Under the pieces are notes generated by a model. The model saw only the letters and a program-made list of their open reading frames with translations. It had not been told where the DNA came from and did no database searches. Below, one piece after another: positions 11,524 to 24,392 of a stretch of 64,000 nt of DNA (position 1 is the stretch's first letter; the number at the start of each line of letters is the position of its first letter). A program made the position numbers and the translations under genes. The stretch lies in the NCBI GenBank assembly GCA_034440575.1, contig JAOTOL010001642.1:1860001-1924000 (forward strand), written 5' to 3'. The DNA is from Imbricaverruca yamaguchii (taxonomy: Eukaryota; Arthropoda; Thecostraca; Neoverrucidae).

Positions 11524-13435
11524 TCGAGTTACACGACGCTCTAAACATGGTTATGACTGACCGATGCACTTCTGCATCGGCTACTGGTGTGTGTCCTGAA
11601 CTCGAGAAAAGATGGCGTATTTCCGGTCACTACGGAATGTACAGCTACACTACCATTACTCATATCGCAGGCCATTATCTATCGTGTTTGCGGAATCCAT
11701 TGCTAATGGTATTCGCGAGCACCAATGCACTGAACTTTGCACCAGCACCGAAACACCCGAAGCACAGTAGAATGGCAAGAGTTGTGCTAGATCTGCATGC
11801 GTGAATTTCCACTTAAATTGCAGTACTCCATAACTTCTCGAAATTGGTACTCACACCCAACCGTGCCGGTACTCGTGGCCACCCGTATCGAGGACCCGTG
11901 GCCATGCCTGCCTGTGACTGCGGTCACCCATGGATCTGGCACCCGTGGCCAGGGGTGGGACTTTGGATTCCTTTGCCCGCACCTCTCCCCAAAGCTAGTC
12001 TGACCCTAACAATTATTTCGTCTTTTTAATTGAGGTCATGTGGAGTGGCCCCTTTCCCCCGAAACAATTTAAGTTCCTCAAATTCCTCCATGCATTGCCC
12101 TCCCCACCTCTCTGATAATTTTGGTGAAGTTCTGCCCTACCCGTGGCTATCTGTACCTGGCACTCACCCTAATCCCTACCTGATACCCATGGCCACTCTA
12201 CCGTAGCATAGCATCCGTGGCTGCAGGTGGCTGATGGAAGGTCAATGCTCATTCTCGGCTTCTTAGCAAATCCTTATTTATGGGAGATCATCCAAAAGAA
12301 TGTCACCTTAGCCGAGGCAATAGACATCAGCCAAGGCGAGATGACCAGCCAACTGTGCGTATTTGTCCAGCTCCGTGCGTGTTTGCACACCTAATTGATC
12401 CGAAAATGCGATACGGTGCCAGAAGGGCTGAGCAGATCGACGGCGCCAGCTGATCGCTAGCCACACATGAATACGAAATAAGACCAATCCGTGTTGATCC
12501 AGTAGGCGTGGATAAGTCGTGCTCGAGTGATATTTGAAAGTTTTTTGTTTGTTGATTTTTTAAGTATGTATTAACGCTTCATTGCAGTAAGATGGCGGAG
12601 TAACCACCGATCTGCATCAAATGAAGTACAGCCCATTTTGTTAACCGTGTTACACAATCTTTCAAACCTTCAGGCATGTGCCCTGTTAGATCATGGACTT
12701 CTGACATCATCCTTGAGGTCATGCGTGGGTGAAAACGACGGAGCGACTAACTTACTATTAGAAGTAATTGTCTTAGCGGCCCTTTAACCATCTTGTAATA
12801 GTCTGCACCTTGCTCAATGCAAGCTCCCTGAGTCCAATGGGGTAACGAGTCTTCAATGGTTGGAGGTGTTCAAAAGTGGAAATTTTCCAGTGTATTGTCC
12901 ATGTTTGAGTCTAAAACAAGAATGTAATATGGGAAAGAAGATATTTATGTAAGTGGAAGGGATATGGGATTTTGCTCCCAATCACGATGCTTTCTCATTA
13001 CGCTACTGCTTGAAGCTCCAATGAAGTAGCTTCTAGAAACCAGATGAATTACTGACGATAGCTTGCCATGCTGGCAACGTCGACAGAAAATTCATCTGAC
13101 TTCTTGTTGGCCAGTTTACAACCTATCGACATATCACTTAGTGCCGTTCGAGCTGGCCCGGATGCGCTGGTTTTGGCTCGAGACAATACGGTGTCGGCGG
13201 CGTGCTAGGTGTGGGACCACATTGAAGCCGCCGCTCTCCTCTTTTCACTTCACCCCACCTAAGTCTTAGGAATCGGTGAAGTGACATAAGGACTAACTTG
13301 TGGGACTAAGCATAAGCAACGTTCATTCAGCTCGCAATTCCAGAGATCCTAAATGACATAAAAGCTGATGAATATCGATGTGTCCCCATCAGCGATTCGG
13401 GCTGTTCGATGTTGATGGTCCGATGTTTGTTTCAG
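11524..13435. other. unc-13 intron upstream of exon a, nothing further recognised
   Basis: Mixed composition with no repeats longer than a few units. A 68-codon + frame at 13063-13269 has no family resemblance I can support. Confidence 0.4.
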
Positions 13436-13562
13436 CGAGTGCCACAACTCATCAGACCGTATCAAGGTCCGTGTGTGGGATGAAGACAACGACATCAAGT
13501 CGAAGCTGCGTCAAAAGCTAACCCGGGAGTCTGACGACTTTCTCGGCCAGACCATTATCGAG
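13436..13562 (+). CDS. unc-13: unc-13 exon a: second half of C2B domain, Ca2+-binding loop 3
   Basis: The acceptor is TTTGTTTCAG and the donor GTAAGT. The first base completes a Phe codon begun in the previous exon; 42 codons follow and the exon ends in phase 0. The peptide runs [20 protein letters not shown], then [12 protein letters not shown], then [15 protein letters not shown] and the ESDDFLG turn are the acidic loop-3 motifs of a C2 domain, where Ca2+ and acidic phospholipid bind; C2B is the Ca2+- and PIP2-regulated C2 domain of Munc13. The preceding C2B exon (normally carrying a GKTKKRTKT-like strand and NPVWEE) was not found upstream in this window, so that intron is probably longer than 13.4 kb. 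Confidence 0.96.
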
Positions 13563-14756
13563 GTAAGTAACACTACATCAGCAGCTGCCAGCTGCGTTTT
13601 ACGTTTTTGGCGGTTTTATATGTTTTGTAGCGCACGTTTGTTATCGAATGCAGATGAGCCTTGGATTGCGTAGTTGTCACATCATTCGTTTATAATTTTA
13701 TAATTATAGGAGTTTATATTGTTCGTTTTGTCGTTACTCTGTTTCCTTCTTTTAGTAAACTTTCCGTTTATCAACTCAGTTTATCTGCTGTCGTCTCTGC
13801 ACTACGCGATGAATTTCTGGTATAATTAGTCTTGTGTTTACCATAATAATTGGTCTGTTGTTAACTGAAACCAGATGAAAAAACTTCATCTTCATTTCGC
13901 CAGAACTCGACTTCGTATTTCCTAGTAAAGCTCCATTCGCATTTTTATAATTCCTTTTGCTTATGTTGTCATCCCGAACGACGTTGTTTTTCGGTAGACT
14001 GCATGTCGAGAACACTGCAGGATAAATTGAATGGATTCAAGCTAATCCTTTATTTTTTTACGTGAGCATTCGTATGTTCCTCGACATCGTTACCACATGC
14101 AGGAGGAAGCACGGAACATTGGCGCCTGCCCTGTGGTAAAGCTTACATAAATATTTCAAGTAGCGTACTTACCCTCATCAAGAGGGTGGACGTAGCCTCC
14201 GTGTGGTCATCAAAGAAGATTAGCAGCCATCGAGACTCCAGGCGACAAGCCCGCTGAGTAAAAGAGAGCAAGCTGCTTGCCCTGATTCAGATTCTACTTC
14301 AAGGTTGGCCAACTGGTTTATCTGTTATTGATATTAAATCATCAACAGGTATCTGGTCAGATAATGGTGAAGTCAGGGCCTGGAATCGCAGCGCGGAAGG
14401 AACACGAATTTAACAAGTTGCTATATAGTTACAAAATGACAAGTAGAGTGCTAAAACATCAATAAAACACATAGGCGATGCGATGGACATTTAGAAGATG
14501 AAAATTATCTGACACTAGATACGGCAATCGTGGCATCCTTTTCACGACAAACATTCAGCACTTGGTTTTAGGTGAAAATGTAACAAAGGCTTCCCTCGTT
14601 CGGATTACTCACAAACAAATACTGTTCACAACAGTATTCACCCTTCCAAAAGGAATGCGAAGCAAAGAGTAAAAGAGTGCTATGTGGTGCATTCAGAACG
14701 AAATGTCCCAACATGTTTGGCGCATCCATCGTTCTGCGTAGCACTTTATTATAGAA

Positions 14757-14816
14757 GCGGAACGTCCACTGGCTGGCTGGTCCAATGGTCCACTGGCTGG
14801 CTGGTCCAATGATCCA
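14757..14816 (+). repeat. 26-bp duplication
   Basis: TCCACTGGCTGGCTGGTCCA plus ATGG occurs twice in tandem, just beyond the 3' end of the minus-strand LINE fragment. Confidence 0.8.
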
Positions 14817-14859
14817 TTGACGCACGTCGCGGTCGCACTGGCTGCTGGCCATAAAGTCT

Positions 14860-15655
14860 CATTGGTCCCCGGCATCCCACATATGGCGGTTTTGGCTTGT
14901 GTTGCCAGCCAGCCGCGACAATAACTTGTGCTCCCCACGCTCTAATCTGACTAAATAGCCGTGTGCTGCACCCAACCGAATAACGGAGCAGTATTCTAAC
15001 ACAGATAGGACATATATTGCGAACAGTTTCTTTGTTGACCTCAAACCTAGTCGGACTGGCGACTGTCTGGAATAGATCAAGAGGTCAAGTGCTCTATTAG
15101 CTTTAGATGCTACTTAACTAATAGGATCTACAAAAGTAAGATTTTGGTTAATAATAATATTAAGGTGGCGAGTGCTTGTGACGCATTCCGAATGTGTCTG
15201 TGCATTTTGTATCTGTGTTAATGCGGCTCAGGTTGAGAGGCTATGCGAACGACATCGCATTCGGGCACATTCGTACAAATTCCCAATTCGCCCAGCTGGT
15301 GGCTGAGTCAAAGTCAGTCTGCAACTTAATAATGTCACTGGCGTGTCTAATTTTCCAATACGCTTTGAGTTCGCCTACAAACATGAAGCAATGGGAGCTT
15401 CATGCTGTCAACGATAAGTAGTGCACGCAAAACTGAACACAAGGAGTGACAGCATGCCGCTCTCTGGTGTCCCCGACATGAAGTCACATTTCCGTTGACC
15501 ACTACCTTTTGTTTCGTTCCTTCCAAATGCCAACTCAACGAAGAGAGTGTCTGGCAGGTGATATCGTACATTTTACAAAATTAAAGAGTAGACGATGCTT
15601 GAAAAATCCGTGTAGACTGCATCTAACCGGAAATCGCGACGGAATTACTTGCCAA
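14860..15655 (-). pseudogene. jockey/CR1-like LINE reverse transcriptase fragment
   Basis: Minus-strand frames with several shifts read through reverse transcriptase motifs in order. LDAVYTDFS (about 15640) is the YLDFSKAFD block. SWHLEGTKQKVVVNGNVTS (about 15520) is the W.L..R.Q.V.VNG block. IIKLQTDFDSATSWAN (about 15330) is the LQ.DLD....W block after the active site. LRSTKKLFAIYVLSVLEYCS (about 15050-14990) and HGYLVRLERGEHKLLSRLA (about 14970-14910) are the C-terminal thumb. The YADD region is not legible. Stops and frame changes mark it as dead. It sits antisense in the first unc-13 intron. Confidence 0.7.
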
Positions 15656-15999
15656 GGAAAAATTAGAGAAGAGGCCAAATTTGTGGTTTACGCTCGGCAA
15701 GGGACAAGGCCTTGCTGGAAAGAAGAAATGTGTATATGAGCTTGACTATATATTTGCATGGAAATGACATTTTGAACAATTTCCCACAAAGAAAAATGAA
15801 AGAATCTGGTCTGTGATTATCAGCAAGCATCCTAGAGTCATTCTTGAAGGTGAACAATCTTTACCTTTTCAACTTCTCAGGAAAAATGTAATTAAAGAAG
15901 GGAATGAGGAAAAGCCTGGACATTGGCACAGCCAGCTCTTCGGAGCGTTCGATTAGAAGACGAGCAATAAAGCCATCTGGGCCGGGTGCCTAGTCTTCG

Positions 16000-18900
16000 G
16001 GTCAGCTGCGCAGTATCTTGACCATTGCAGTGACACACGCACTATTATTGTTCATGTGTATTATCCGAGCCACGATAATTTCGGAATGGTTGGTGACCCT
16101 TGGTTCAGGAAATTTTGATCAAAATGTGTGATTCAGCACACTTACATCAAAGGTTCTGAATGGCCCGGGTCAGTCATTCTGTACAGCAATACCGCCAAAC
16201 TGTCACAGCACTACTGTCATTCTGTCACAACACTGCTGTCAGACCGTCAAAATACTGCTGTCAGACGAATGCACAGAGGTGACCGCAGTCTGCTTAAAAC
16301 ATTTGACAAATGACCAGAAAAGCTTTAGGCTTGCTATGAGATATCCAACCAAGCTTTCCAATTATTCTTTGCTGCTAACAGCCACATTTAAGCTCAGCTC
16401 GTTTAGCTGAAAGTGGCTGGTTACCGTCTTTCAGCCCGATCCGCTACAAATCAGGACAGGGAACGGGAACAAATTACACTCTTGCAAAATTTCAGCAAAA
16501 TTTCCCCACACATGACAATTTATAGCACAAGCGATCTGGATGATACGTCATCTTCGCACAACGTCTCGTTGGAGCTGGAGACGTTGCGGAACCAAAGGAC
16601 GACCCGATGGGCAGCGCAACATCACAGGTCGACACATCAGCCGGCGCAACGTCACAGGTCGACACATCAGCCGGCGCAACGTCACACATGAACGTCTGAC
16701 GAAATGCCGCCCTCGGCATCAGCAGAAGTAGACACGTCACTCAGAGAACCGAGAGGTGGCGCAACATTGCTCGCCTGCCAACGCAACCTCGCACGCCGGC
16801 GCGACCACCGGAAGGGCGCGCGACGGCGCCGCGATCGACGCGACATCTCACGCCGACCAGATGAAGCTCCGCCGGAGGGCACGAGCGGGTGCAGCGCCGT
16901 CCGAACGCTGCTGGTCGAGTTGTTCAATACGTTATAATATCACATGCGTCGTGGTCGAGCTATCGGCAACCGCCTCGCACCGCCGACGCACCAAGTCGCT
17001 CGGCACTCTTCAAGCAGTGGTGTGGGTCCTTGGCAGTAGCGTGGATCCTTTTCAGCTGCAGCCGCCAAGTCAGTAATCCCAAAAGAAACTGCCTCGGCAT
17101 CGATGTGTGGGAGGAAACGACATCGAGAACCGGTTGAAAAACAAGCTGTTGCTGGAATCCCCCGGAAAAGCCGCCTGAACCAGCGACTTAGACTTAATCA
17201 CAAAATCATTCAAGGATCTGGTGCGTTGAGCACTTAATCGGATTTGTGCGTCCGCAGATGTAGCGCACGAAAATGAATCCCTCTAAGGGGCAAGACCAGA
17301 CTTCAGAAATACTCTGGGACGGGCTGAAGAGCATCAGGCATATACCGAGGTGTGTCCGTCAAACAAAGCGGAAGGCACGTCAACCGTCCCATCTCGTCCC
17401 ACTGGTGACGCTCGCAAATGATTTTAAAAACATCATGGATCATTTTACGTTAGGATTTACTCGTCCATGTAAACTGTCCTACAGCAAGGCTATTAATTTT
17501 GTCAGCAACTGCCTCATGCCTATCCAAAACCACGGTCACTGCTTTCATGAACGATACCTAGCCACGCCTAACAAATACAATTGTGGACAACTGTTCAGAC
17601 CAGATACACAAGAGACATAATTAACCAATCCAACACTACAACCTAATTGTACCACGGTTTACGATGCTAATATATAAAAATGGTCAGTAGTTCAATACCG
17701 ACATCAGTGGAGCCTATCATTACGATCCTGCCAACTGACGCTAACATGGAGAAATGCACACATCCGGCCCAGCCGACTCGCAGATGCAGAGCCGCGCCAT
17801 GATTCCATCTCCAGCGCGGGCGGCAGCTCGTCGACGACCAGCACGAACGGCGGCTCCGTCGACGGCGACGCAGCAACAGCGGCGCGCCGGCCGCCCGCCG
17901 CCTCTCGACGACAGGGCGTCAGTTCACAGACGGGTGGGCACACCACGCCAGCGCACAGACGGGAAGAGGCGCGCTCACGAATGATCAACTCGACCGCCCG
18001 TGACGGATGTAGTGTGATGACACACGGGTGAGCGAACAGACGCTCAAGGAGGGGAAGACCTAACGACTCGCGAAACGGAACGAGCGGGCATTGACGGATG
18101 GACGGAGCAGCGGCGGCTTAGTGACGATGTGGTCATCAGACGTGAACGCGGACGACAACAGCATGGTCTCGACTCATGGCAGCCACCAAATGTGACCCTG
18201 CACGTGACGTGGGCCGACCGTGCGAGACGTCCGTGACCTTTTCCTCTGAATGATCAGCGGGGTGGCGGCAGGTCAGCCTGCAAGGATCGTCGGGCCGAGG
18301 CATCCGCCACCATACGTCACCTCTAAAAGGTCAGCTGGCTGGTGGCCGGTCAGACCGCTGGGCCAGCCGAACCGCGGCTACCACCATCAACCGTCGCAAC
18401 ATCCGGAAACACATGCACTGCCTCTCAGTCAGTTGTATAAGACGTCGTCCGTGAATGGTGCCCTCTCGATAAAGGTCATTGTCCGTGCCCCTGTGGCATA
18501 CCCTGGATAATGTCTGTGGTAATTATATGACGCCATAAACATAGTTTGGTGCTTGATGGGGACAAAAGGTCCTTTTGCTCCTTCCTCTGAGATTTATGAC
18601 CGTTGACGAATGACTTAATATGCATCATTGTGCGCTCAATTCAGACGAGTGTCGCCAGCTCGTCAAAGTATTTATATTATGAAATTCATCGCAAACTGCA
18701 CTGAAAACATCCGCATGGCTTGGGCATAGTCCATAGGTCACCTGCGAACACGCATCGACAATAGTTTCCATGTAGCGGCAATGAGAGTATCCTCATACAA
18801 TTGTGTGAAACCAGGGAGGAGTTTTATAACATCAATTAACGGTACTATCGAGTTGCCAGATTCTGAGTGAAATTGCCGCGATGCCTTGTTTAGTGTTCAT

Positions 18901-19570
18901 TACTTTGGTCGTTTCTCAGGGCACTAGGTTATATTGTTTCGTTTAAGAGACCATAAGTAATAAAGAACGTGTGTAAGCACTGTGAGCCTACCGCCCGGAT
19001 TATATTCGCTGATGCTGAAATCGGCTGGAATTCTATTCCTTTTCATCAGCTTCCTTTTGGATACCGCACCACGGGAGTGAGTGATCAGCTTCGTGTTTAC
19101 GGCATTATGGGATTACGGCATGCATGTGCTACCCGGTAATCCAATGACGTTTCTCTGATCATGTTAGCGGAAGGCCATATGGTAAAAATTGCGTTACCAT
19201 CGGGCTACTGTTTTCTTTTTCGGGAAGAGGGTCGCTGAAGCTTTTCGGTCTCTCCCCCATACTTGGGCATACAATATCGGTCCCGATGGCTGTTTTACTG
19301 TCATCGTGCATAAACGTATATCGAGATACAGAGCATTAAGTATGAAGAAGCATGCTTTTCATATCTAGCTTCCTATTTGGCAATATTGACTTTTTGTATT
19401 GTTTAATGACGCGAAAAAGCAGAATGTTCTCCTCATGAGCACATCAATCATCATCTTCCTCTCCACAACACTGACCATTGCTGCTTTAATCTGCATGTTG
19501 CGTAACATACAGTGTATCCAGACAACGATTAACCTCCATTCGACAGCTTGATCCCACATAATTTGGTCTG
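16000..19570. other. unc-13 intron with two GC-rich islands
   Basis: GC-rich blocks lie at 16550-17110 and 17750-18400. In the second, a + frame from about 17756 to 18030 is open with Ser/Gly/Ala-rich content (SISSAGGSSSTTSTNGGS) but lacks a start codon in frame. The first ends with a C2-like relic at 17087-17160. No complete gene is supported. Confidence 0.35.
16604..16685 (+). repeat. 30-bp repeat, two full copies
   Basis: CAGGTCGACACATCAGCCGG plus CGCAACGTCA is repeated. It lies at the head of a GC-rich block reaching 17050. Confidence 0.8.
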
Positions 19571-19571
19571 C

Positions 19572-19762
19572 CACTCTCGAGCACCTGGCAACAACGGAGA
19601 CGAACACTACCCTCCCGTTACCCGTCTGCTTGCATCAATTCCCGGGCACCTGACAACAACGCAGACGAACACTACCCTCCTGTTACCCGTCTGCCTGCAT
19701 CAATTCCCCGGGCACCTGACAGCAACGCAGACGAACACTATCCTCCTGTTACCCGTGTGCCA
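19572..19762 (+). repeat. 67-bp tandem repeat, three copies
   Basis: The unit runs from GCACCTGACAACAACGCAGA through CGAACACTACCCTCCTGTTA to CCCGTCTGCCTGCATCAATT. A C14 run follows at about 19974-19987. Confidence 0.9.
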
Positions 19763-19989
19763 TAATCCGAGCGTGACCCAGGGCGCTGAGAGAGGTGAGA
19801 GGTGGCCCTCAGTGCCTCTGAGAGGTGGGGTTCAGCACCCTGATGTGCTCAGTTGGACCAGGGTCAGGTAGACCACGGGGCCGGGCCAGAGCAAAACCGA
19901 CTTTGGTCGACCACAACCGGTTGGATAGGACCACAGCCGGTGGGATTAGACACGGTAATGAATTATCCCGACCACCCCCCCCCCCCCAG

Positions 19990-22900
19990 GCCGAACACAA
20001 TTGATGGATCCAGTTATCTCCGTGATTTATTGTACCGGGTACAGGTGTGCCGAGGAAATCGTTCACAATCTGCCAACCATTGTGACAGGCGAAATTGCAC
20101 AAATCACCAGAGGCACTTTGCCCAGAAATGTCGGCCGCTTGCCGTGCTGCAATGCAATGTGTCTCGCTCTCGATATAGCCTTGTGCTCTGGCTGTTCACG
20201 CACTCGGCTGTGGTGGAGCGGGAGCATACTTAGATGTACGTGCGTGTCACATTTATTATAAACAAAATCGCACCTGACCTACCGTTCAGGATAATAAACA
20301 GATAGTTGCATGATGCACTCTAGACCGTGCCACTTTTGAATGAAAAATATCTGGGAAGCAACGGAACAAGGTATATTCCGTTGCCATTTCGCATCAAAAT
20401 TAGATCCCAAGCTACGTGATTTAGATCATACGACTACTTTAACCCCAACCGAGTTGAAGTTGAGCGCAAATGTCGTTTTCGGTATTAAAGTAGTTGTGTT
20501 GTGGTATCTCAAACGACTGTAAAAGCTACAAAATGGGTTTTGTCGCACATGCGTGCCGCGAAATTCAAACGATAACACTCAATCTTCGAGACTGATACCA
20601 GACATTATGTATTGGACTAAAATATTAGATTCCAATAGACCGATGCATCTGTGGGTGGCCCAAAAGTGAACGCTGGCACCATAATTTCAGAAGGGAGCCT
20701 CTCAACATATCACGAGATGTTCGACATATTTCGGTGCATTTTCACGACGTCGATGTATGTGTAAGCTGCGTAGTGTTGTCTGGTGGTGCCCAGCATGCAC
20801 TGTCTTAGTATGGGACCAGGTGCCCATCACTCCGGGAGGGTAAGCGATCTGGGATGAATGCCGCCGATGGGGCAGACATTGCGTAATTGAGCGTAAACAC
20901 CCACGCATTCATTTATCTTCCATGATCTCTCACAGTACTTTATGTGGGCGCAAAATGACCGACGCAGTCGACGCGCCCGAAAACCCAAATCCACCACCAA
21001 CACGACAACGAACAATATTTTCGACCCTTTGCGGGGTAGTCGTTAAATAAAAAAGATTAAATAGAGCAATACCATTCATTAGGTGAAGGACTAGTAAGAA
21101 TACATCGATGGTTAGACTGATTCGGGTGTGATTGTGTGGCACAGCACACGCGTATCTAACCACCTGCTTCTTGAATGCACTCAGCGAGTTCGCGAATATG
21201 CCTTCTCCTGGTGTCATCTATAAAGATATGCTTTGCTCTCCTACTGATCTGGTGAACAAACCACACATAATTGCTTCCAAACGTGCATATCGTACATGAA
21301 ATGAAACGGGTGGCCTGTTTCCCCTGACCGGGACGCATAACCCGAATTTCTGCAACAAAACCGATAAATCTGCCCTCCCACATCAAACGTTTCGCAAGAC
21401 GACGATGTCGGTCTATGCGCAGCGAGTGGACACAAACATCAGGTTATAAAACGGAGGTCTTGATATTCCAGGGATACGGCCTAGGTTCGTCACCACAGTG
21501 CGTGACCAGTCACATTTGTGCTCTACCCTGTCGTTCCGGGCCAGATGTGTCGTGGTTGCGCTCACCCAGATGACAGAGCAATGCTCGAGGCGATACTCAA
21601 GGTGATGATCGCGTTATGTGCAGACGACAGCGCGTTTTCTCAAACTTGCTACCAAGCACTCCTGCCTGCATGGACTTGATAAACAGCTCGCTGGCGCTCG
21701 GTTCGTCCTTGACACAGCCCTCGGCACATGCTGTGCGAATGTCAATTTACCGCACTTGCCTGTTCCGTAAACACCAGGCGAGGAAAGCTTGGTGAATAAC
21801 ACTTACCGCGGTACACGGACGGTGAATAACACTGAACGCGTCCTGGGAATTCCTGTTGCAAAGGAACGTAATAATGTTCGGCTCAGGCGGCTCAAAATCG
21901 GCTTTGAATAAGGAGGCAGCTATGCCAGGTATGTTCAATTCAATGGAATGGTTCGTGGTAATTCGATAGCAGACAAGCCTGGACGTCCCCGAGATTTCAG
22001 AACGTGTGAAGTTGTACGCATGTATTATGAACTAAGATGAATATGAACAGGCTGCTGCAGGCAGAGGAGGATAGAAGCTAAACAAGTAAGTTGGCTAGCC
22101 AATTTTTTGTGTACCTGGTGTCGCCTATGACATGATTTTTCATTTGTGGATCAACATTCGGTATAATATTTATTAAATAATTATTGTTTATGAAGAAAAA
22201 TTAGCTTCAATACAAAACGACCTTTGTTGGCCAAAAGTGTTTGTTCGCCAATTTTGGCCACCCAGGACCCTGGGTAAGCTTATGGTATTGCTTTCATTGA
22301 CTTTCATTCACCACAATTGAAAGCAGCATTAAGTTGGAGTTGATTGAAAGTAAGTGATCCAGAATGCCAGATCTATGATCTATATTAAACAACAATTTCC
22401 CAATTGTATGCTTCCTGCATCTGCTGATTAAAACATTTCAAAGTTTTTTCTTGTACGGAAGTACTTAGCGATACAGGCTTTCCAACGATTTTCTTTTTCG
22501 CTTCATCTATTGGCCAGTGAGAGCTCACAGGGATGGGGTGAATAAGCCCCCCTCAATAATCGGGTGACTTCTCATGACTTACAACTTAGGGTTAAAGTAC
22601 GCTACCAATATTACAGTCAAAAACTCATGTATGCTTGATGCCGTCAGTACTAGCCAATCATTGCATGTTAGACGATTGTTGAAAGACAGAGCTGGCCTAT
22701 GTAATTCAAATGTGGTGATATTAATCCTCAATTTAGTATTCAATTATAAAGATGCTATGAAATATAATTCAATTCAATTCAAATATAATTCACTGGCAAA
22801 CAATTGTCATGCCTGCAATGAATAATCGAGTGTGGGATGGAATACTCAGCATGCCAATAGTAATTGGTTGTTTACTAAAGCCACCTGTCATAACATTGCC

Positions 22901-23360
22901 CCAACCGTGTGTCACGATGGGTAGTTCACCGCTCCCATTTCTGTTGCGAGTAAATGGCATGCCATTTAATGGAAAAATGCAACGCATTTCAACAAGGGAA
23001 AAACTATTATGCAGCTTTTCACAGTATGCCGCAGGCCCACTGGAATAGCGTCAGCGCCATTTCAATTTTGCTTGGGTTTGACCAGCACCTGTCAACATGT
23101 CACGTCTCAGTAGAAGTTGTGCATCTTCGTTTATCTGTTATTTATACGAACATGTCGATCCGTGTGTGCCAGCATGACAAATGTTGGTATGTCGGTTGCC
23201 ATTAATAATGAAGGTAGCCAGGACTGCCCGTGAGTGATGGCCGGTGGAAGTGAGTGCTGAGTCTTGTTTCTGATGATGTGAAAGTATGTCTTACTATGAT
23301 TAGGCAAGCAAAAATAACATTGTTTAATACAACGAAGAATGGCTTTTAAGTGCTGCTGGG
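19990..23360. other. unc-13 intron, mostly unique DNA
   Basis: No recognised exon. It includes the dispersed repeat at 20930-21000. AT-rich from 22080. Confidence 0.4.
20930..21000. repeat. dispersed repeat shared with 45130-45200
   Basis: GGGCGC.A.ATGACC..NG.AGTCGA.GCGCCC.AAA.CCC.AAT is common to both places. The element type is not recognised; on the minus strand both read a GFSGAST-like peptide, so they could be pieces of one decayed coding element. Confidence 0.4.
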
Positions 23361-23365
23361 TTTTA

Positions 23366-23522
23366 GACATTGCGTGAGACGAAATGTACGACCCTGAATA
23401 TAGCATAATCCCTATCCCATACTCCCTTTGAGTAATATAGCATAATCCCTAGCGCTACTTTTGATGTAAACTCAGCACCTCCTGGTATATTGAGGGTCGT
23501 ACATTTCGTCTCACGCAATGAG
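23366..23522. mobile_element. 157-bp MITE-like element with 28-bp perfect terminal inverted repeats
   Basis: CATTGCGTGAGACGAAATGT (first 20 of 28 bases, 23368-23395) is the exact reverse complement of 23493-23520. With single mismatches the pairing continues inward (CCCT-AATATA-CA). TA dinucleotides lie two bases outside each arm (23364-23365 and 23523-23524), as expected for a Tc1/mariner-type insertion. Inside are two identical 18-bp copies of AATATAGCATAATCCCTA (23397-23414 and 23434-23451). There is no coding capacity. Confidence 0.75.
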
Positions 23523-23757
23523 TAAAAATAACTGCGCCGTAAGCGACAAGCTTAGTTTTGAGTTGCATTCAGTGTCCCGGGCAGAATGACCGCACCATCT
23601 GACACCATTGCAGCAAGGCAGCGTAGTTTGCGGTACAATTTGAAACAAGAAACTTCGGAAGTACGGCATAAAGTAGACGAAAGAAACTGAAACTCCAGGA
23701 AAGCGAATACAAACCATAAATTGTACTTGGTGTCTTGAAAGCTCATGCTTCGATATA

Positions 23758-23762
23758 ATATA

Positions 23763-23806
<44 letters not shown>
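23758..23806. repeat. (AT)n microsatellite
   Basis: AT alternation with one T-rich interruption, 23758-23806. Confidence 0.95.
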
Positions 23807-23807
<1 letters not shown>

Positions 23808-23868
23808 AATGGCGAACGCTATTCGACAGTCCTTGAAATGCACTACCGGCAATAGGCGGTGTAATTTA

Positions 23869-24392
23869 AGGTCAGGTCAATCGAAACTTAGGTCAAGGTC
23901 ATGAATTCATGACCTCAGGTCAAGGCCTAGGGAGGTCATGTAAATTATCAATCGACACGTCTTGACGATACAAGCACAATTACGGTAATTTCAGCCTTCT
24001 AGCTCAATGCAGTGCGACGTAATGCGCAGAAATGTGTAGTGATCTGAGGTGACCTCAGAGACCTTGGTGAGGTCACTGAGAAAAAATGTCAGCGGTAACA
24101 TTGAGCATAGCTTCCATCAACATGCCACAACCGTTATGAGATCATTCCGAGCGTAAATGTGTAACTAAGAAACATTTGTATATTTTACCATAGCCTTATA
24201 ATGGAGAAGCCATGACAGCGACCTGACCTAAGGTCAATACTTCGAAAAAAATACCGATATACATATTATGGTCCCTGATCAGGTGATGACATACTATAAG
24301 TTTGAAGTTAATCGCCCAATTATTGTGGAAGTTATGCCACCTAGAACTCCGAGTGTAGTTGGGTCACTTCGCCTGACCTGGTGACCTGACCT
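23869..24392. promoter_or_regulatory. cluster of AGGTCA half-sites including a 20-bp palindrome
   Basis: At least 14 exact AGGTCA/TGACCT hexamers in 524 bp: 23869, 23874, 23890, 23896, 23910, 23917, 23933, 24050, 24070, 24224, 24231, 24374, 24382 and 24387. AGGTCATGAATTCATGACCT (23896-23915) is a perfect palindrome and overlaps TCAAGGTCA, the extended site of FTZ-F1/SF-1-type monomeric receptors. Direct (spacing 0 or overlapping), inverted and everted pairs all occur. AGGTCA is the core half-site of nuclear receptors; regulatory use here is inference only. Confidence 0.45.
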
